Source: Limibacillus halophilus (GTDB lineage Bacteria; Pseudomonadota; Alphaproteobacteria; Kiloniellales; CECT-8803). From it: a DNA stretch of 64,000 nt. The stretch spans positions 310,001 through 374,000 of the forward strand of contig NZ_JACHXA010000003.1 in NCBI RefSeq assembly GCF_014191775.1. The letters are read 5' to 3'. This document shows, piece after piece, positions 33,581 to 42,281 of the stretch (the first letter of the stretch is position 1; each line of letters begins with the position of its first letter). A program made the position numbers and the translations under genes. The notes beneath the pieces were generated by a model that had not been told where the DNA came from, made no database searches, and saw only the letters and a list, made by a program, of their open reading frames with translations.

Positions 33581-36349
33581 ATGAGCAACGAATTGACTTC
33601 CGGCTCAGGCCCGGCGCTCAACGAGTATTACAATGCCTCACAGTTACGCGCAGATTCCTGGAGCCGCTTGAAGGCGGATTCCGCCCGTTTAGCTGCGGCA
33701 GCCGCCAGCGCCGATACATCGAGCCTGCAACGCCGGGTTGCTGAAACCATGGCGATGCTCGAACCCATCGAGATTTACTGGGCCTTTCCGGGCCGCCACA
33801 ACTTCAAGCACTTGCAACGGCTTTTCGAGTTGGGAGAGTACGTCGGCATGTCGCGCAGCATCGCCCGGATCGTGCGATCGCTGATGAGCAATGCCTACCG
33901 GCACAAGGCCATCCCACTTGGTCTGAACGGCGAAACCGAGGAGCAGGAGGACGCGGACAGCGTCATCGAATCCGCGGAGGAAGTTGCGCATCAGCGCCCC
34001 TACTTCGAGATTCTCGTGGTCGACAACATGACCCTGGGACAGGAACAGGCACTCCGCCATAGCCTGCGGAAGATGCGCCGCAGCGAGGATCAATTCATCT
34101 ACGAAGCCGTGATCGTGCCCTCTTTCGAGGATGCGGTCATCGCCGTCCTGCAGAACCACAATATTCAGGCCGTCGTCGCCCGCTACGGTTTTTCCTATCG
34201 CTCGGTGCATAATTTTGCCCTGCTCCACCGCAGCCTGACGCGCATCGACGAACGGCACATCGCGGACCTGCAGAGCGAGGACTACGGCATCGCCCTGGCC
34301 CGTGTTTGCGAAACCCTGCGCCCGGAGTTGGATTTTTACCTGGTAACCGATCAATCGGTGGAAGACGTGGCGGGACGCGTCCCGCAAAACTGCCGCCGCG
34401 TCTTCTACAATCAGGAAGACTATGTCGAGTTGCACCTAAATATCCTGCGGGGCATCAACAAGCGCTATAAATCGCCATTCTTCAGCGCCTTACGGGAATA
34501 TGCCAGGCAACCAACCGGCGTGTTCCATGCCATGCCGATCTCGCGTGGGAAGTCGATCACGAAGTCCCATTGGATCAAGGATATGGGCGAGTTTTACGGC
34601 CTCAATATCTTCTTGGCGGAAACCTCGGCGACCTCGGGCGGGCTGGACTCGCTCCTCGACCCTCACGGCCCTATCAAAGAGGCACAGGAGCTCGCAGCGC
34701 GGGCCTTTGGCGCGAAGCAGACTTACTTCGTCACCAACGGGACTTCGACCGCCAACAAAATCGTGGTTCAGTCCTTGATACGTCCCGGCGACATCGTGCT
34801 GGTGGACCGCGACTGCCACAAATCGCACCATTACGGCATGGTCCTGTCCGGCGCACAGGTCATCTACCTCGACTCCTACCCGCTCGACCAGTTCTCGATG
34901 TATGGCGCTGTGCCGCTTCGGGAAATCAAGCATCAATTGCTGAAGCTGAAAAAGGCCGGAAAACTTGACCGGGTAAAGCTGTTGCTTCTTACAAACTGCA
35001 CCTTTGACGGCATCGTCTACAATGTAGAGCGGTTCATGCAGGAATGCCTTGCCATCAAGCCCGATCTCGTTTTCCTCTGGGATGAGGCTTGGTTCGCTTT
35101 CGCCCGATTTGGACCGACTTATCGCCAACGCACGGCTATGCATTGCGCCAAGGCCTTGCGTGAACGCTATTGCAGCGACGACTACAGGGAAACCTACGTT
35201 GCCTGGAAGGAAGAGTTCGACAAACTCGACCCGGAGGACGAGGCGACATGGCTGGATCGGCCGCTCTTACCCGATCCCGATCAAGTCGTAATCCGGACTT
35301 ACGCTTGCCAGTCGACGCACAAGACCCTGACCTCTTTGCGCCAAGGCTCGATGATCCATGTCTACGATCAGTCTTTCCGGACGAAGGTCGAAGATGCGTT
35401 CCACGAAGCTTACATGACCCACACCTCCACCTCGCCCAACTACCAGATACTGGCCTCGCTGGATGTCGGTCGCCGTCAGGTCGAGCTGGAAGGGTTCGAA
35501 CTGGTCCAAAAGCAAGTCGAGATGGCGATGGTCCTGCGGCAAGCCGTGGCCAGCCATCCCTTGCTGCGCAAGCACTTCCGCTTCCTGACGGTGCAGGACA
35601 TGATTCCCGAGGAGTACCGCAAATCCGGCATCAAGAAATACTATGATCCCGAGGATGGCTGGACGCGGATTTGGGAAGCCTGGGCTGAAGATGAGTTCGT
35701 TCTGGACGCCACACGCCTGACACTCTATGTCGGCGACATCGGGATCGACGGCGATACCTTCAAAAATCGTTACCTGATGGAAAAGTACGGGATTCAGGTC
35801 AACAAGACCTCGCGCAATACGGTCCTGTTTATGACCAACATCGGCACCACGCGCAGTTCTGTTGCCTATCTGATAGAGGTACTTGTCAGCATTGCGCATG
35901 AATTGGAGGAAGAGTTCGCAGATGCCAATCAGGCCGAACAGCGCGTGCATGCCCGCAAGGTACATTCCCTGACCAAGGAATTACCCCCCCTACCGGATTT
36001 CAGCCGCTTCCACGGCACTTTCCAACCGGGAGGCGATGACAGTACGGGTGAAGGCGACCTGCGAACCGCTTACTTCCTGGCTTACGACGACAGTAAGTGT
36101 GATTTTCTCCCGATCGAAGACGATACGATCGAAAAAAAGCTGAAGGCCGGTGAAGACGTGGTATCGGCCATGTTTGTCATTCCCTATCCGCCCGGTTTCC
36201 CGATCCTTGTTCCCGGTCAGGTAGTCAGTCCGGAGATTCTGGAATTCATGCGCAAGCTGGACGTTAAGGAAATTCACGGCTACAGGCCGGAAATCGGGTT
36301 GCGCGTCTTCACCAGGGAAGCACTATCCGAGGAAGCGCAGAAGAATTAG
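33581..36349 (+). CDS. Orn/Lys/Arg decarboxylase family protein, extended
   Basis: 922 residues, well above the 710-760 of E. coli-type enzymes. The PLP lysine is Lys581 in ACQSTHKTLTSLRQGSMIH, about 200 residues further along than in the classic enzymes, so the extra length is N-terminal. That part has a receiver-like segment (FEILVVDNMTLGQEQALRHS). The PLP domain reads FFVTNGTSTANKIV-like (YFVTNGTSTANKIVVQSL), then DRDCHKSHHYGMVLSGAQ and LVFLWDEAWFAFARFGPTY. The C-terminal domain holds the family's TSPNYQILASLD region and a Pro-rich loop YPPGFPILVPGQVV. Substrate (Arg, Lys or Orn) cannot be told. It follows the nitrilase gene. Confidence 0.92.
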   Translation: MSNELTSGSGPALNEYYNASQLRADSWSRLKADSARLAAAAASADTSSLQRRVAETMAMLEPIEIYWAFPGRHNFKHLQRLFELGEYVGMSRSIARIVRSLMSNAYRHKAIPLGLNGETEEQEDADSVIESAEEVAHQRPYFEILVVDNMTLGQEQALRHSLRKMRRSEDQFIYEAVIVPSFEDAVIAVLQNHNIQAVVARYGFSYRSVHNFALLHRSLTRIDERHIADLQSEDYGIALARVCETLRPELDFYLVTDQSVEDVAGRVPQNCRRVFYNQEDYVELHLNILRGINKRYKSPFFSALREYARQPTGVFHAMPISRGKSITKSHWIKDMGEFYGLNIFLAETSATSGGLDSLLDPHGPIKEAQELAARAFGAKQTYFVTNGTSTANKIVVQSLIRPGDIVLVDRDCHKSHHYGMVLSGAQVIYLDSYPLDQFSMYGAVPLREIKHQLLKLKKAGKLDRVKLLLLTNCTFDGIVYNVERFMQECLAIKPDLVFLWDEAWFAFARFGPTYRQRTAMHCAKALRERYCSDDYRETYVAWKEEFDKLDPEDEATWLDRPLLPDPDQVVIRTYACQSTHKTLTSLRQGSMIHVYDQSFRTKVEDAFHEAYMTHTSTSPNYQILASLDVGRRQVELEGFELVQKQVEMAMVLRQAVASHPLLRKHFRFLTVQDMIPEEYRKSGIKKYYDPEDGWTRIWEAWAEDEFVLDATRLTLYVGDIGIDGDTFKNRYLMEKYGIQVNKTSRNTVLFMTNIGTTRSSVAYLIEVLVSIAHELEEEFADANQAEQRVHARKVHSLTKELPPLPDFSRFHGTFQPGGDDSTGEGDLRTAYFLAYDDSKCDFLPIEDDTIEKKLKAGEDVVSAMFVIPYPPGFPILVPGQVVSPEILEFMRKLDVKEIHGYRPEIGLRVFTREALSEEAQKN

Positions 36350-36425
36350 CGCGCCCGAAAAGCCAAGAAAGAAGGAACGCCCACAAAACCAAAGCACCAT
36401 GACATTGAACTGAGGGAGGCACCCC

Positions 36426-37931
36426 GTGGCCACAAAGAAAACCGCAGGAAAGAAGAAGCCCGCCGCCAAGACAGCCAAAGCAAAACGCGCGCCCGCGAAG
36501 AAATCCTTGGCCGGCATGTCCGATATCAGGCGCTATTTTCACCGAAACGACACACCGATTTTCTTTATCAGCGCCACGAACTTCAACCTGCTGGGTATGG
36601 ATGAATGGTGCAAGAAGTTCAAATTCATCAACTACTTGGACTGTTACGACGAGCGCCATCCCAACACCTTTGTTCCGCAGGAGATTCCCCACCCTGAGTT
36701 CGAGTCCATCGAGGACATCAACAACTATCTGCTGCAGCACAAGGAAGTGCTGGACTACATCAAATCCTTTGGCGGCAAGCCAAAGGCCTGCTTCCTCATG
36801 TTCGACGAGAAAACCGAGGAACTGGCGAAGAAAGCCGGTTTGCAAACTTGGTTCCCCAAGGCCAAGTTGCGGAGCCGGATCGACGATAAGATCGAAACTG
36901 TGCGTATCGGCAATCGCGCCGGCGTTCCCAGCGTTCCCAACGTCTTGGTCAAAGTGAAGTCCTATGAGGACATGCGCGCCAAGACAAAAAAGCTGGGACC
37001 CGACCTAGTGGTTCAGACCGCCTATGGCGATTCCGGACATACCACCTTCTTTATCTCGACCGAGAAGGATTGGAAGAATCACGCCGAAGAGATCATCGCC
37101 GGTGGCGAAGTAAAAATCATGAAGCGCATCAACTGCAGGGGTGCTGCGATTGAGGCCTGCACAACGCGCGCCGGCACCATCGTCGGCCCCTTGATGACCG
37201 AGCTTGTTGGGTTCAAGGAACTGACTCCTTACAAGGGCGGCTGGTGCGGCAACGAGATTTTCGCCGACAGCTTCACCCCGGAGCTTCGGGAGAAAGCCAG
37301 GGACCTGACCTTCCGTTTCGGCGAGGAACTTCGCAAAACCGGCTATCGCGGCTATTTCGAGCTGGATTTCCTGATCGATCAGCAAAGCGGAGATATTTGG
37401 CTGGGTGAGTGCAATCCGCGCGTCACGGGCGCCAGTTCTATGACCAATCACGCGGCTTTCGCGCATGCCGATGCCCCCTTGTTCCTGTTCCATCTGTTGG
37501 AATTTAGCGGCGTTGACTTCAAACTCGACGTCGACGAAATCAATGCCCGTTGGGCCGATTCCGATAACATCGACAGTTGGAGCCAAGCAGTCATCAAGCA
37601 TACCGACGACTCAGTCGATATCCTGGTCGATGCGCCGGAATCGGGCATCTGGCGAATGAATGACGATGGTAGCCTGGACTATTCACGCTTCGACTATCAC
37701 CGACGGGCTGTGGCCAGCGAAAACGAGGCCTTCTTTTTAAGGATCGCTAATACCGGCGACTATCGCTATGAAGGGGCCGACCTCGGGATCCTGATCACAC
37801 GCGGGCGCCTGATGACCAAAAACTTTAAGCTGAACGACCGTGGCAAAAAGTGGATCGATGCCTTCCGTGGCCGCTTCGTCGGTCGCTCGCTGACACCGCA
37901 CTTTTCGCCCGGATCCTTCAAGATCATGTAG
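36426..37931 (+). CDS. ATP-grasp ligase with histone H1-like N-terminal tail
   Basis: 501 residues from GTG 36426 with GGGAGG upstream. Residues 1-27 are almost only Lys, Ala, Pro and Thr (start MATKKTAGKKKPAAK), like bacterial histone H1-type tails. An ATP-grasp fold follows: N-terminal pre-ATP part to about 160, then binding region with LVVQTAYGDSGHTTFF, EVKIMKRINCRGAAIEA, and the metal and ATP signature FELDFLID and WLGECNPRVTGASSMTNH near 315-345. It resembles entries named biotin carboxylase but lacks a biotinyl domain, so an acid-amine ligase is more likely. Stop and next start are 3 bases apart. Confidence 0.85.
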   Translation: MATKKTAGKKKPAAKTAKAKRAPAKKSLAGMSDIRRYFHRNDTPIFFISATNFNLLGMDEWCKKFKFINYLDCYDERHPNTFVPQEIPHPEFESIEDINNYLLQHKEVLDYIKSFGGKPKACFLMFDEKTEELAKKAGLQTWFPKAKLRSRIDDKIETVRIGNRAGVPSVPNVLVKVKSYEDMRAKTKKLGPDLVVQTAYGDSGHTTFFISTEKDWKNHAEEIIAGGEVKIMKRINCRGAAIEACTTRAGTIVGPLMTELVGFKELTPYKGGWCGNEIFADSFTPELREKARDLTFRFGEELRKTGYRGYFELDFLIDQQSGDIWLGECNPRVTGASSMTNHAAFAHADAPLFLFHLLEFSGVDFKLDVDEINARWADSDNIDSWSQAVIKHTDDSVDILVDAPESGIWRMNDDGSLDYSRFDYHRRAVASENEAFFLRIANTGDYRYEGADLGILITRGRLMTKNFKLNDRGKKWIDAFRGRFVGRSLTPHFSPGSFKIM

Positions 37932-37934
37932 GCA

Positions 37935-38912
37935 ATGCGTTTCGAGTTCCAATCCATCGACGAGGCCTATCCGGGCACCAAGTGGCAGACGGTCTTCAAC
38001 AGCCTCTGGCCTGCCTATAAGGCTTGGTTCCTGTCGCAAGGATTGGAGCAGCGCGCGACCTATCTGGAATGCCGGGAGGCCGTACAGCGCTACCTGCCGC
38101 GCTTTCTCGGCACCTATGATCTGCTGGTCGAACTGGCGGGCGGCAGCGACCTTGCCGCCCGTTTCCTGAGTCTTTGGAAACCGCCCGCCTATATCGCCGG
38201 TTGCTCCCAGGTGGTATGGCCGGGTGACGAACCTGTTCTGATTCGCAATTACGATTACGCCCCGCAGGCCTGCGACGGTATTATCCTGCGATCGGCCTGG
38301 AACGGCATGAAGGTCATAGCCATGCTGGATTCCATGTCCGGCACGCTGGATGGGGTGAACGAGGCGGGCCTGGCGGTCAGCCTGACTTTCGGCGGCAGGC
38401 GCGTCGTGGGAGAGGGATTCGGCGCCCCGATGATCGTACGCTACATTTTAGAGTTCTGCGAAACGGCGGAGGAAGCCCGCCGGGTTCTGGAAGCCGTGCC
38501 CTCCTTCATGGCGCACAATGTCACGCTGGTGGATCGAAAGGGCCGTTTCCTGACTGCCTTTCTGTCGCCGGATCGCCGGGCCGTCATTCGGCAGGTTCCC
38601 ATTGCGACCAATCATCAAGGCGAGGTCGAGTGGCATAACCACGCCCGCGCAACGGCTACCCTGCAACGGGAGAACTTCCTGTCGTTTCGCCTGTCGGAGT
38701 CCGACACCACGCCGGAAAAACTGGCGGATGCCTTCCTGCAACCGCCACTCTACACCCGTGCCTACGATGAAGGCTTCGGCACCATATATACAGCCGTCTA
38801 CTACCCGCAAAGAGGCAAAGCGCTCTACAAATGGTGGGGCGCAACCCTGGAGTTATCCTTCAACCGCTTCAGTGAAACGATGGTCCCGATCATCTTTCAG
38901 AAACGAGCCTAG
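37935..38912 (+). CDS. C45-family autoproteolytic acyltransferase/hydrolase (Ntn fold)
   Basis: 325 residues. The conserved AGCSQVVW places the new N-terminal nucleophile at Cys90. Cleavage between Gly89 and Cys90 would give an 89-residue chain and a 236-residue chain, as in isopenicillin-N acyltransferase relatives. RNYDYAPQACDG, SMSGTLDGVNEAGLAVSLTFGG and the AHNVTLVDRKG stretch also match the family. It has no signal peptide. It starts 3 bases after the ATP-grasp gene, so the two are one translation unit. It may join or release an acyl group on the amine made by the decarboxylase. The stop lies 4 bases from a convergent gene. Confidence 0.87.
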   Translation: MRFEFQSIDEAYPGTKWQTVFNSLWPAYKAWFLSQGLEQRATYLECREAVQRYLPRFLGTYDLLVELAGGSDLAARFLSLWKPPAYIAGCSQVVWPGDEPVLIRNYDYAPQACDGIILRSAWNGMKVIAMLDSMSGTLDGVNEAGLAVSLTFGGRRVVGEGFGAPMIVRYILEFCETAEEARRVLEAVPSFMAHNVTLVDRKGRFLTAFLSPDRRAVIRQVPIATNHQGEVEWHNHARATATLQRENFLSFRLSESDTTPEKLADAFLQPPLYTRAYDEGFGTIYTAVYYPQRGKALYKWWGATLELSFNRFSETMVPIIFQKRA

Positions 38913-38916
38913 CCTC

Positions 38917-40146
38917 TTACTCCGCCGCCTGACGCAAAACCTCTCCATCGGCTCGTCGGTCCAGCGCCACTCGGCCGTTCTTCATGATCAGCAGATGGTT
39001 GGATTGATCGGCCGCGCGGTTGATATCCGATAGCGGGTCACCGCTCACCAGCAGCAAATCGGCCGCGAATCCCTCCGCCAAGCAGCCCCGGTCTTCCAAC
39101 CGCATCAACTCGCTGCCGTTGCGGGTGCCGATCAACAAGGCGTCCTTGGGTGAGATGCCGATCGTCTCGACCATGTACTTCAACTCCTGAGCATTTTCGC
39201 CATGTCTGTTAAAGGGCGTGCCGGCATCGGTACCCATGGCGATCTTGCCGCCCGCGGCGTAATAAGTCTTGATCGATTCTTTTTGAGTTTCCGCCCACTT
39301 GCGGGCTTTTTCCAGCGCATAGGCGGGAATGCCGCGGTTGTCATTGCTGACGATGTTCCAAAGCGCCGCTAGCGTCGGCACGACGAAGGTTCCACGTTCC
39401 AACATCAGCTCAATGCAGGTCTCGGTCAGGCAAAAGCCATGCTCGATGGAATCAATACCGCCCCTGACCGCATTGAGAATGCCCTGCTCGCCCTGGGCGT
39501 GGCTGGCGCAATGGCGATGGAAGCGATGCGCCTCGCCAATTCCGGCAGCCATCTCCTCTTCTGTGTAGTGGGCATCTTCGGGGTTAACCCCTGGCGTCAT
39601 CACGCCGCCGGTCGCCATGATCTTCACCAGATCGCTACCTGCGTGAATCTGTTCACGCACCGCCTTGATGACCTCGTCCACACCGTCGGCGATACGGCCC
39701 CAACGGTTTCCGTGTCCGCCGGTCATGCAAATGATGCGGCCGGACGCCATGATCGTCGGCCCAAGCTGAATGCCTGAGTTACAGGCATCACGGACCGCGA
39801 ACTCCAGAAACTCCTTGCCGCCGCAGTCACGGATGGAGGTGATACCACCCTTGAGCGTCGCTTGTGCGTGCTGCAATGCGCGCATGGTCAATTGGCCGGG
39901 CTTCAGTTTCTCTGCCGCGGTACCGGGGTCCGCCTCGCCACCCAAACAGAGATGCACGTGACAATCGATCAATCCGGGCAGCAAGCTTGCATCCTTTGTA
40001 TCGACCCGCTGCCCAGCAAAGCCTTCGAACTCCGCCAAGGGTGCGATACGCACGATTCGACCCCTATCGACCAACAACCCGTGGCCGCTCAACATTTCGC
40101 CATTCGGCGCAAAGACATTGCCGCCGCTAAATAGTACGCCGCTCAT
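38917..40146 (-). CDS. Amidohydrolase family protein (imidazolonepropionase/prolidase-like)
   Basis: 409 residues from ATG 40146, with AAGGAG 6 bases upstream. The metal-binding signatures are visible: LIDCHVHLCLGG (HxH), Lys in SDLVKIMATGG, ASHAQG and SIEHGFC histidines, and GTDAGTPFNRHGENAQEL (Asp). This is the Xaa-Pro/N-acyl-amino-acid type of cytosolic amidohydrolase. It probably cuts a cyclic or aryl amide, or a dipeptide with proline. It lies downstream of the two flavin oxidoreductases in the same direction (gap 70), so it may belong to the methylated-amine unit. Confidence 0.88.
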   Translation of the reverse strand: MSGVLFSGGNVFAPNGEMLSGHGLLVDRGRIVRIAPLAEFEGFAGQRVDTKDASLLPGLIDCHVHLCLGGEADPGTAAEKLKPGQLTMRALQHAQATLKGGITSIRDCGGKEFLEFAVRDACNSGIQLGPTIMASGRIICMTGGHGNRWGRIADGVDEVIKAVREQIHAGSDLVKIMATGGVMTPGVNPEDAHYTEEEMAAGIGEAHRFHRHCASHAQGEQGILNAVRGGIDSIEHGFCLTETCIELMLERGTFVVPTLAALWNIVSNDNRGIPAYALEKARKWAETQKESIKTYYAAGGKIAMGTDAGTPFNRHGENAQELKYMVETIGISPKDALLIGTRNGSELMRLEDRGCLAEGFAADLLLVSGDPLSDINRAADQSNHLLIMKNGRVALDRRADGEVLRQAAE

Positions 40147-40216
40147 CGCCAGCTCCTTGGAAATCATCAAACCGATTCTGAAACTATGCCGCGCCCGGCA
40201 CCGCTTGGCAAAGCGA

Positions 40217-42259
40217 TCAGAAAGTCATACAGAGTCTAAGGCCATCGTAGATGGCAGCATGGATGTTGCGGCTGGCGACGGCATCGCCGATACGGAACAG
40301 CTGAAAGTCGCCGTCCGGGTTGCGGGTCACGCACTGGGGTTGGATAGCGACAAAGGCAGCCATATCGAGCTCCCCCAGATTGCGGGACAGCGGCTTCAAC
40401 TCAAAATAGAGATCTTCAAGCGGCAAGGTCCCGTGCTCGACCACGACTTGGTCCACCTCGCGCTCGACAATCCGGTCAGAGTAGTCGCTTCCCAAGGACG
40501 CCAGCAGCCCGTTGCCCGAACGCCGAACGGCGATCAGACGCGTGTTGATGGTGACACGCACGTCGCACTCGGAAAAACAGCGAGCGTAAGGAACATGATT
40601 CAGGCCGCCAATCTCGGGCGCGAAAAAGCGCTCTGGGCTGACCAACTCCAGTTTGGACCCTGCTTGGGCTATGAATTCCGCCGCTTCCATGCCCGGGTGC
40701 CCGCCATTGTCGTCGAACAGCAGCACTCGCTCGCCCGGCTTCACGTCACCCGCCAGGATATCCCACGACGTGACTACCAGATCTCCACCTTCCGCCAACC
40801 AACCGGTGTCAGGCAAACCGCCAGTGGCGATCACCACAATGTCCGGCGTCTCACCCAGCACATCCTCGCGCTCGGCCCAGGTATTGAAACGGAAGGTAAC
40901 CCCGAGACGTTCGCATTGGGCCAGGCGCCAGTCGGCAATGCCGATCAGTTCCGAACGGCGTTTGAGTTGCGCGGCCAGGCGCACCTGGCCGCCCGGTTTG
41001 TCGGCAGCCTCAAAGACCACCACCTCATGGCCACGTTCGGCCGAAGCACGGGCCGCCTCCAATCCTGCCGGACCGGCGCCGACGATCACGACTTTCCTCT
41101 TTGGCCCATCCGATCGCCTCAGAACGTGGGGCAGACTCGCCTCGCGTCCCGTCGCTGGATTGTGGATGCAAAGCGCCTCGTGCCCCTCGTAAATGCGGTC
41201 CAGGCAATAGGTGGCGCCGACGCAGGGACGAATTTCCTCCTCACGCCCTTCCGCCACCTTCCTGGCGATATGCGGGTCGGCAAGATGCGCGCGGGTCATG
41301 CCAACCATGTCAAGTTTGCCCTCGGCGATGGCATGACGGGCGGTGGCCACATCGGCGATACGAGCGGCGTGGAAAACCGGGAACTTGGTAATCTCCCGCA
41401 CCTCTCCCGCGAAATCGAGATGGGGGGCCGAAGCCATCCCCTGAATCGGAATCACCTTTGAAAGCGCGGCATCTGTCTCGATGTGCCCCCGGATCAGGTT
41501 CAGAAAGTCGATACGGCCGCTGGCAACCAGCCGCTGCGCGATCTCCACGCCCTCTTCCCTGCTGAGGCCCTTGTCCCAATCCTCGTCGGCAACCAAGCGC
41601 AGGCCGACGATGAAATCCGTCCCAACGGCCGCGCGAATTGCCGCCAGAACCTCATGCGTAAATCGCAAACGATTATCCAGGCTGCCGCCGTAGGCATCGT
41701 CACGCTGGTTGGTCGCCGGAGACCAGAAGCCGTCCATCAGATGACCGTAGGCTTCCAGTTCGATGCCGTCCAAGCCGGCTTCTTGCATGCGCTGAGCCGC
41801 GGCCGCGTACTCCTTGGTAATGCGTTCGAGGTCCCAGTCCTCCGCAGTCTTGGGAAAGGCCCTGTGGGCAGGCTCGCGAATTGGCGACGGCGCCAGAACC
41901 GGTAGCCAATCCGAATGGTTCCAGTTGGTTCGGCGGCCTAGATGCGTCAATTGAATCATGACGGCAGCGCCTTCGGCATGACAGTCATCCGTCAGGCGTT
42001 TCAGCCAAGGTACGATCTCGTCCTTGTAAGCATGAAGATTCCCGAAGGCTGCCGGGCTGTCCGGGGACACAATGGCAGAGCCCGCCGTCATCGTCAGGGC
42101 GATCCCACCTTTCGCTTTTTCAAGATGGTAGAGTCGGTAACGGTCGGTCGGCAAACCGTCTTCGGAATAGGCAGGCTCGTGCGAGGTGCTCATGATCCGG
42201 TTGCGCAGCGTCAGGTGCTTTAGTTGATAGGGTTGCAGCAGCGGGTCGTTCTCACGCAT
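40217..42259 (-). CDS. TMADH-type NADH:flavin oxidoreductase, N-methylproline demethylase-like
   Basis: 680 residues: an N-terminal old-yellow-enzyme barrel (1-340, with ELEAYGHLMDGFWSPATNQR and DDAYGGSLDNRLRF), a 4Fe-4S segment, then FAD/NAD domains (VVIVGAGPAGLEAARASAERG). In the Fe-S motif the second cysteine is gone: Cys346, Ala349, Cys352 and Cys364 stand where TMADH has four Cys. The sequence pattern resembles enzymes annotated as N-methylproline (stachydrine pathway) demethylases. Expected job: oxidative N-demethylation. It lies 22 bases after the related gene at 42282 and is likely co-transcribed with mttB. Confidence 0.85.
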   Translation of the reverse strand: MRENDPLLQPYQLKHLTLRNRIMSTSHEPAYSEDGLPTDRYRLYHLEKAKGGIALTMTAGSAIVSPDSPAAFGNLHAYKDEIVPWLKRLTDDCHAEGAAVMIQLTHLGRRTNWNHSDWLPVLAPSPIREPAHRAFPKTAEDWDLERITKEYAAAAQRMQEAGLDGIELEAYGHLMDGFWSPATNQRDDAYGGSLDNRLRFTHEVLAAIRAAVGTDFIVGLRLVADEDWDKGLSREEGVEIAQRLVASGRIDFLNLIRGHIETDAALSKVIPIQGMASAPHLDFAGEVREITKFPVFHAARIADVATARHAIAEGKLDMVGMTRAHLADPHIARKVAEGREEEIRPCVGATYCLDRIYEGHEALCIHNPATGREASLPHVLRRSDGPKRKVVIVGAGPAGLEAARASAERGHEVVVFEAADKPGGQVRLAAQLKRRSELIGIADWRLAQCERLGVTFRFNTWAEREDVLGETPDIVVIATGGLPDTGWLAEGGDLVVTSWDILAGDVKPGERVLLFDDNGGHPGMEAAEFIAQAGSKLELVSPERFFAPEIGGLNHVPYARCFSECDVRVTINTRLIAVRRSGNGLLASLGSDYSDRIVEREVDQVVVEHGTLPLEDLYFELKPLSRNLGELDMAAFVAIQPQCVTRNPDGDFQLFRIGDAVASRNIHAAIYDGLRLCMTF

Positions 42260-42281
42260 GCCGTCCTTCTCCTTCGTGTCG

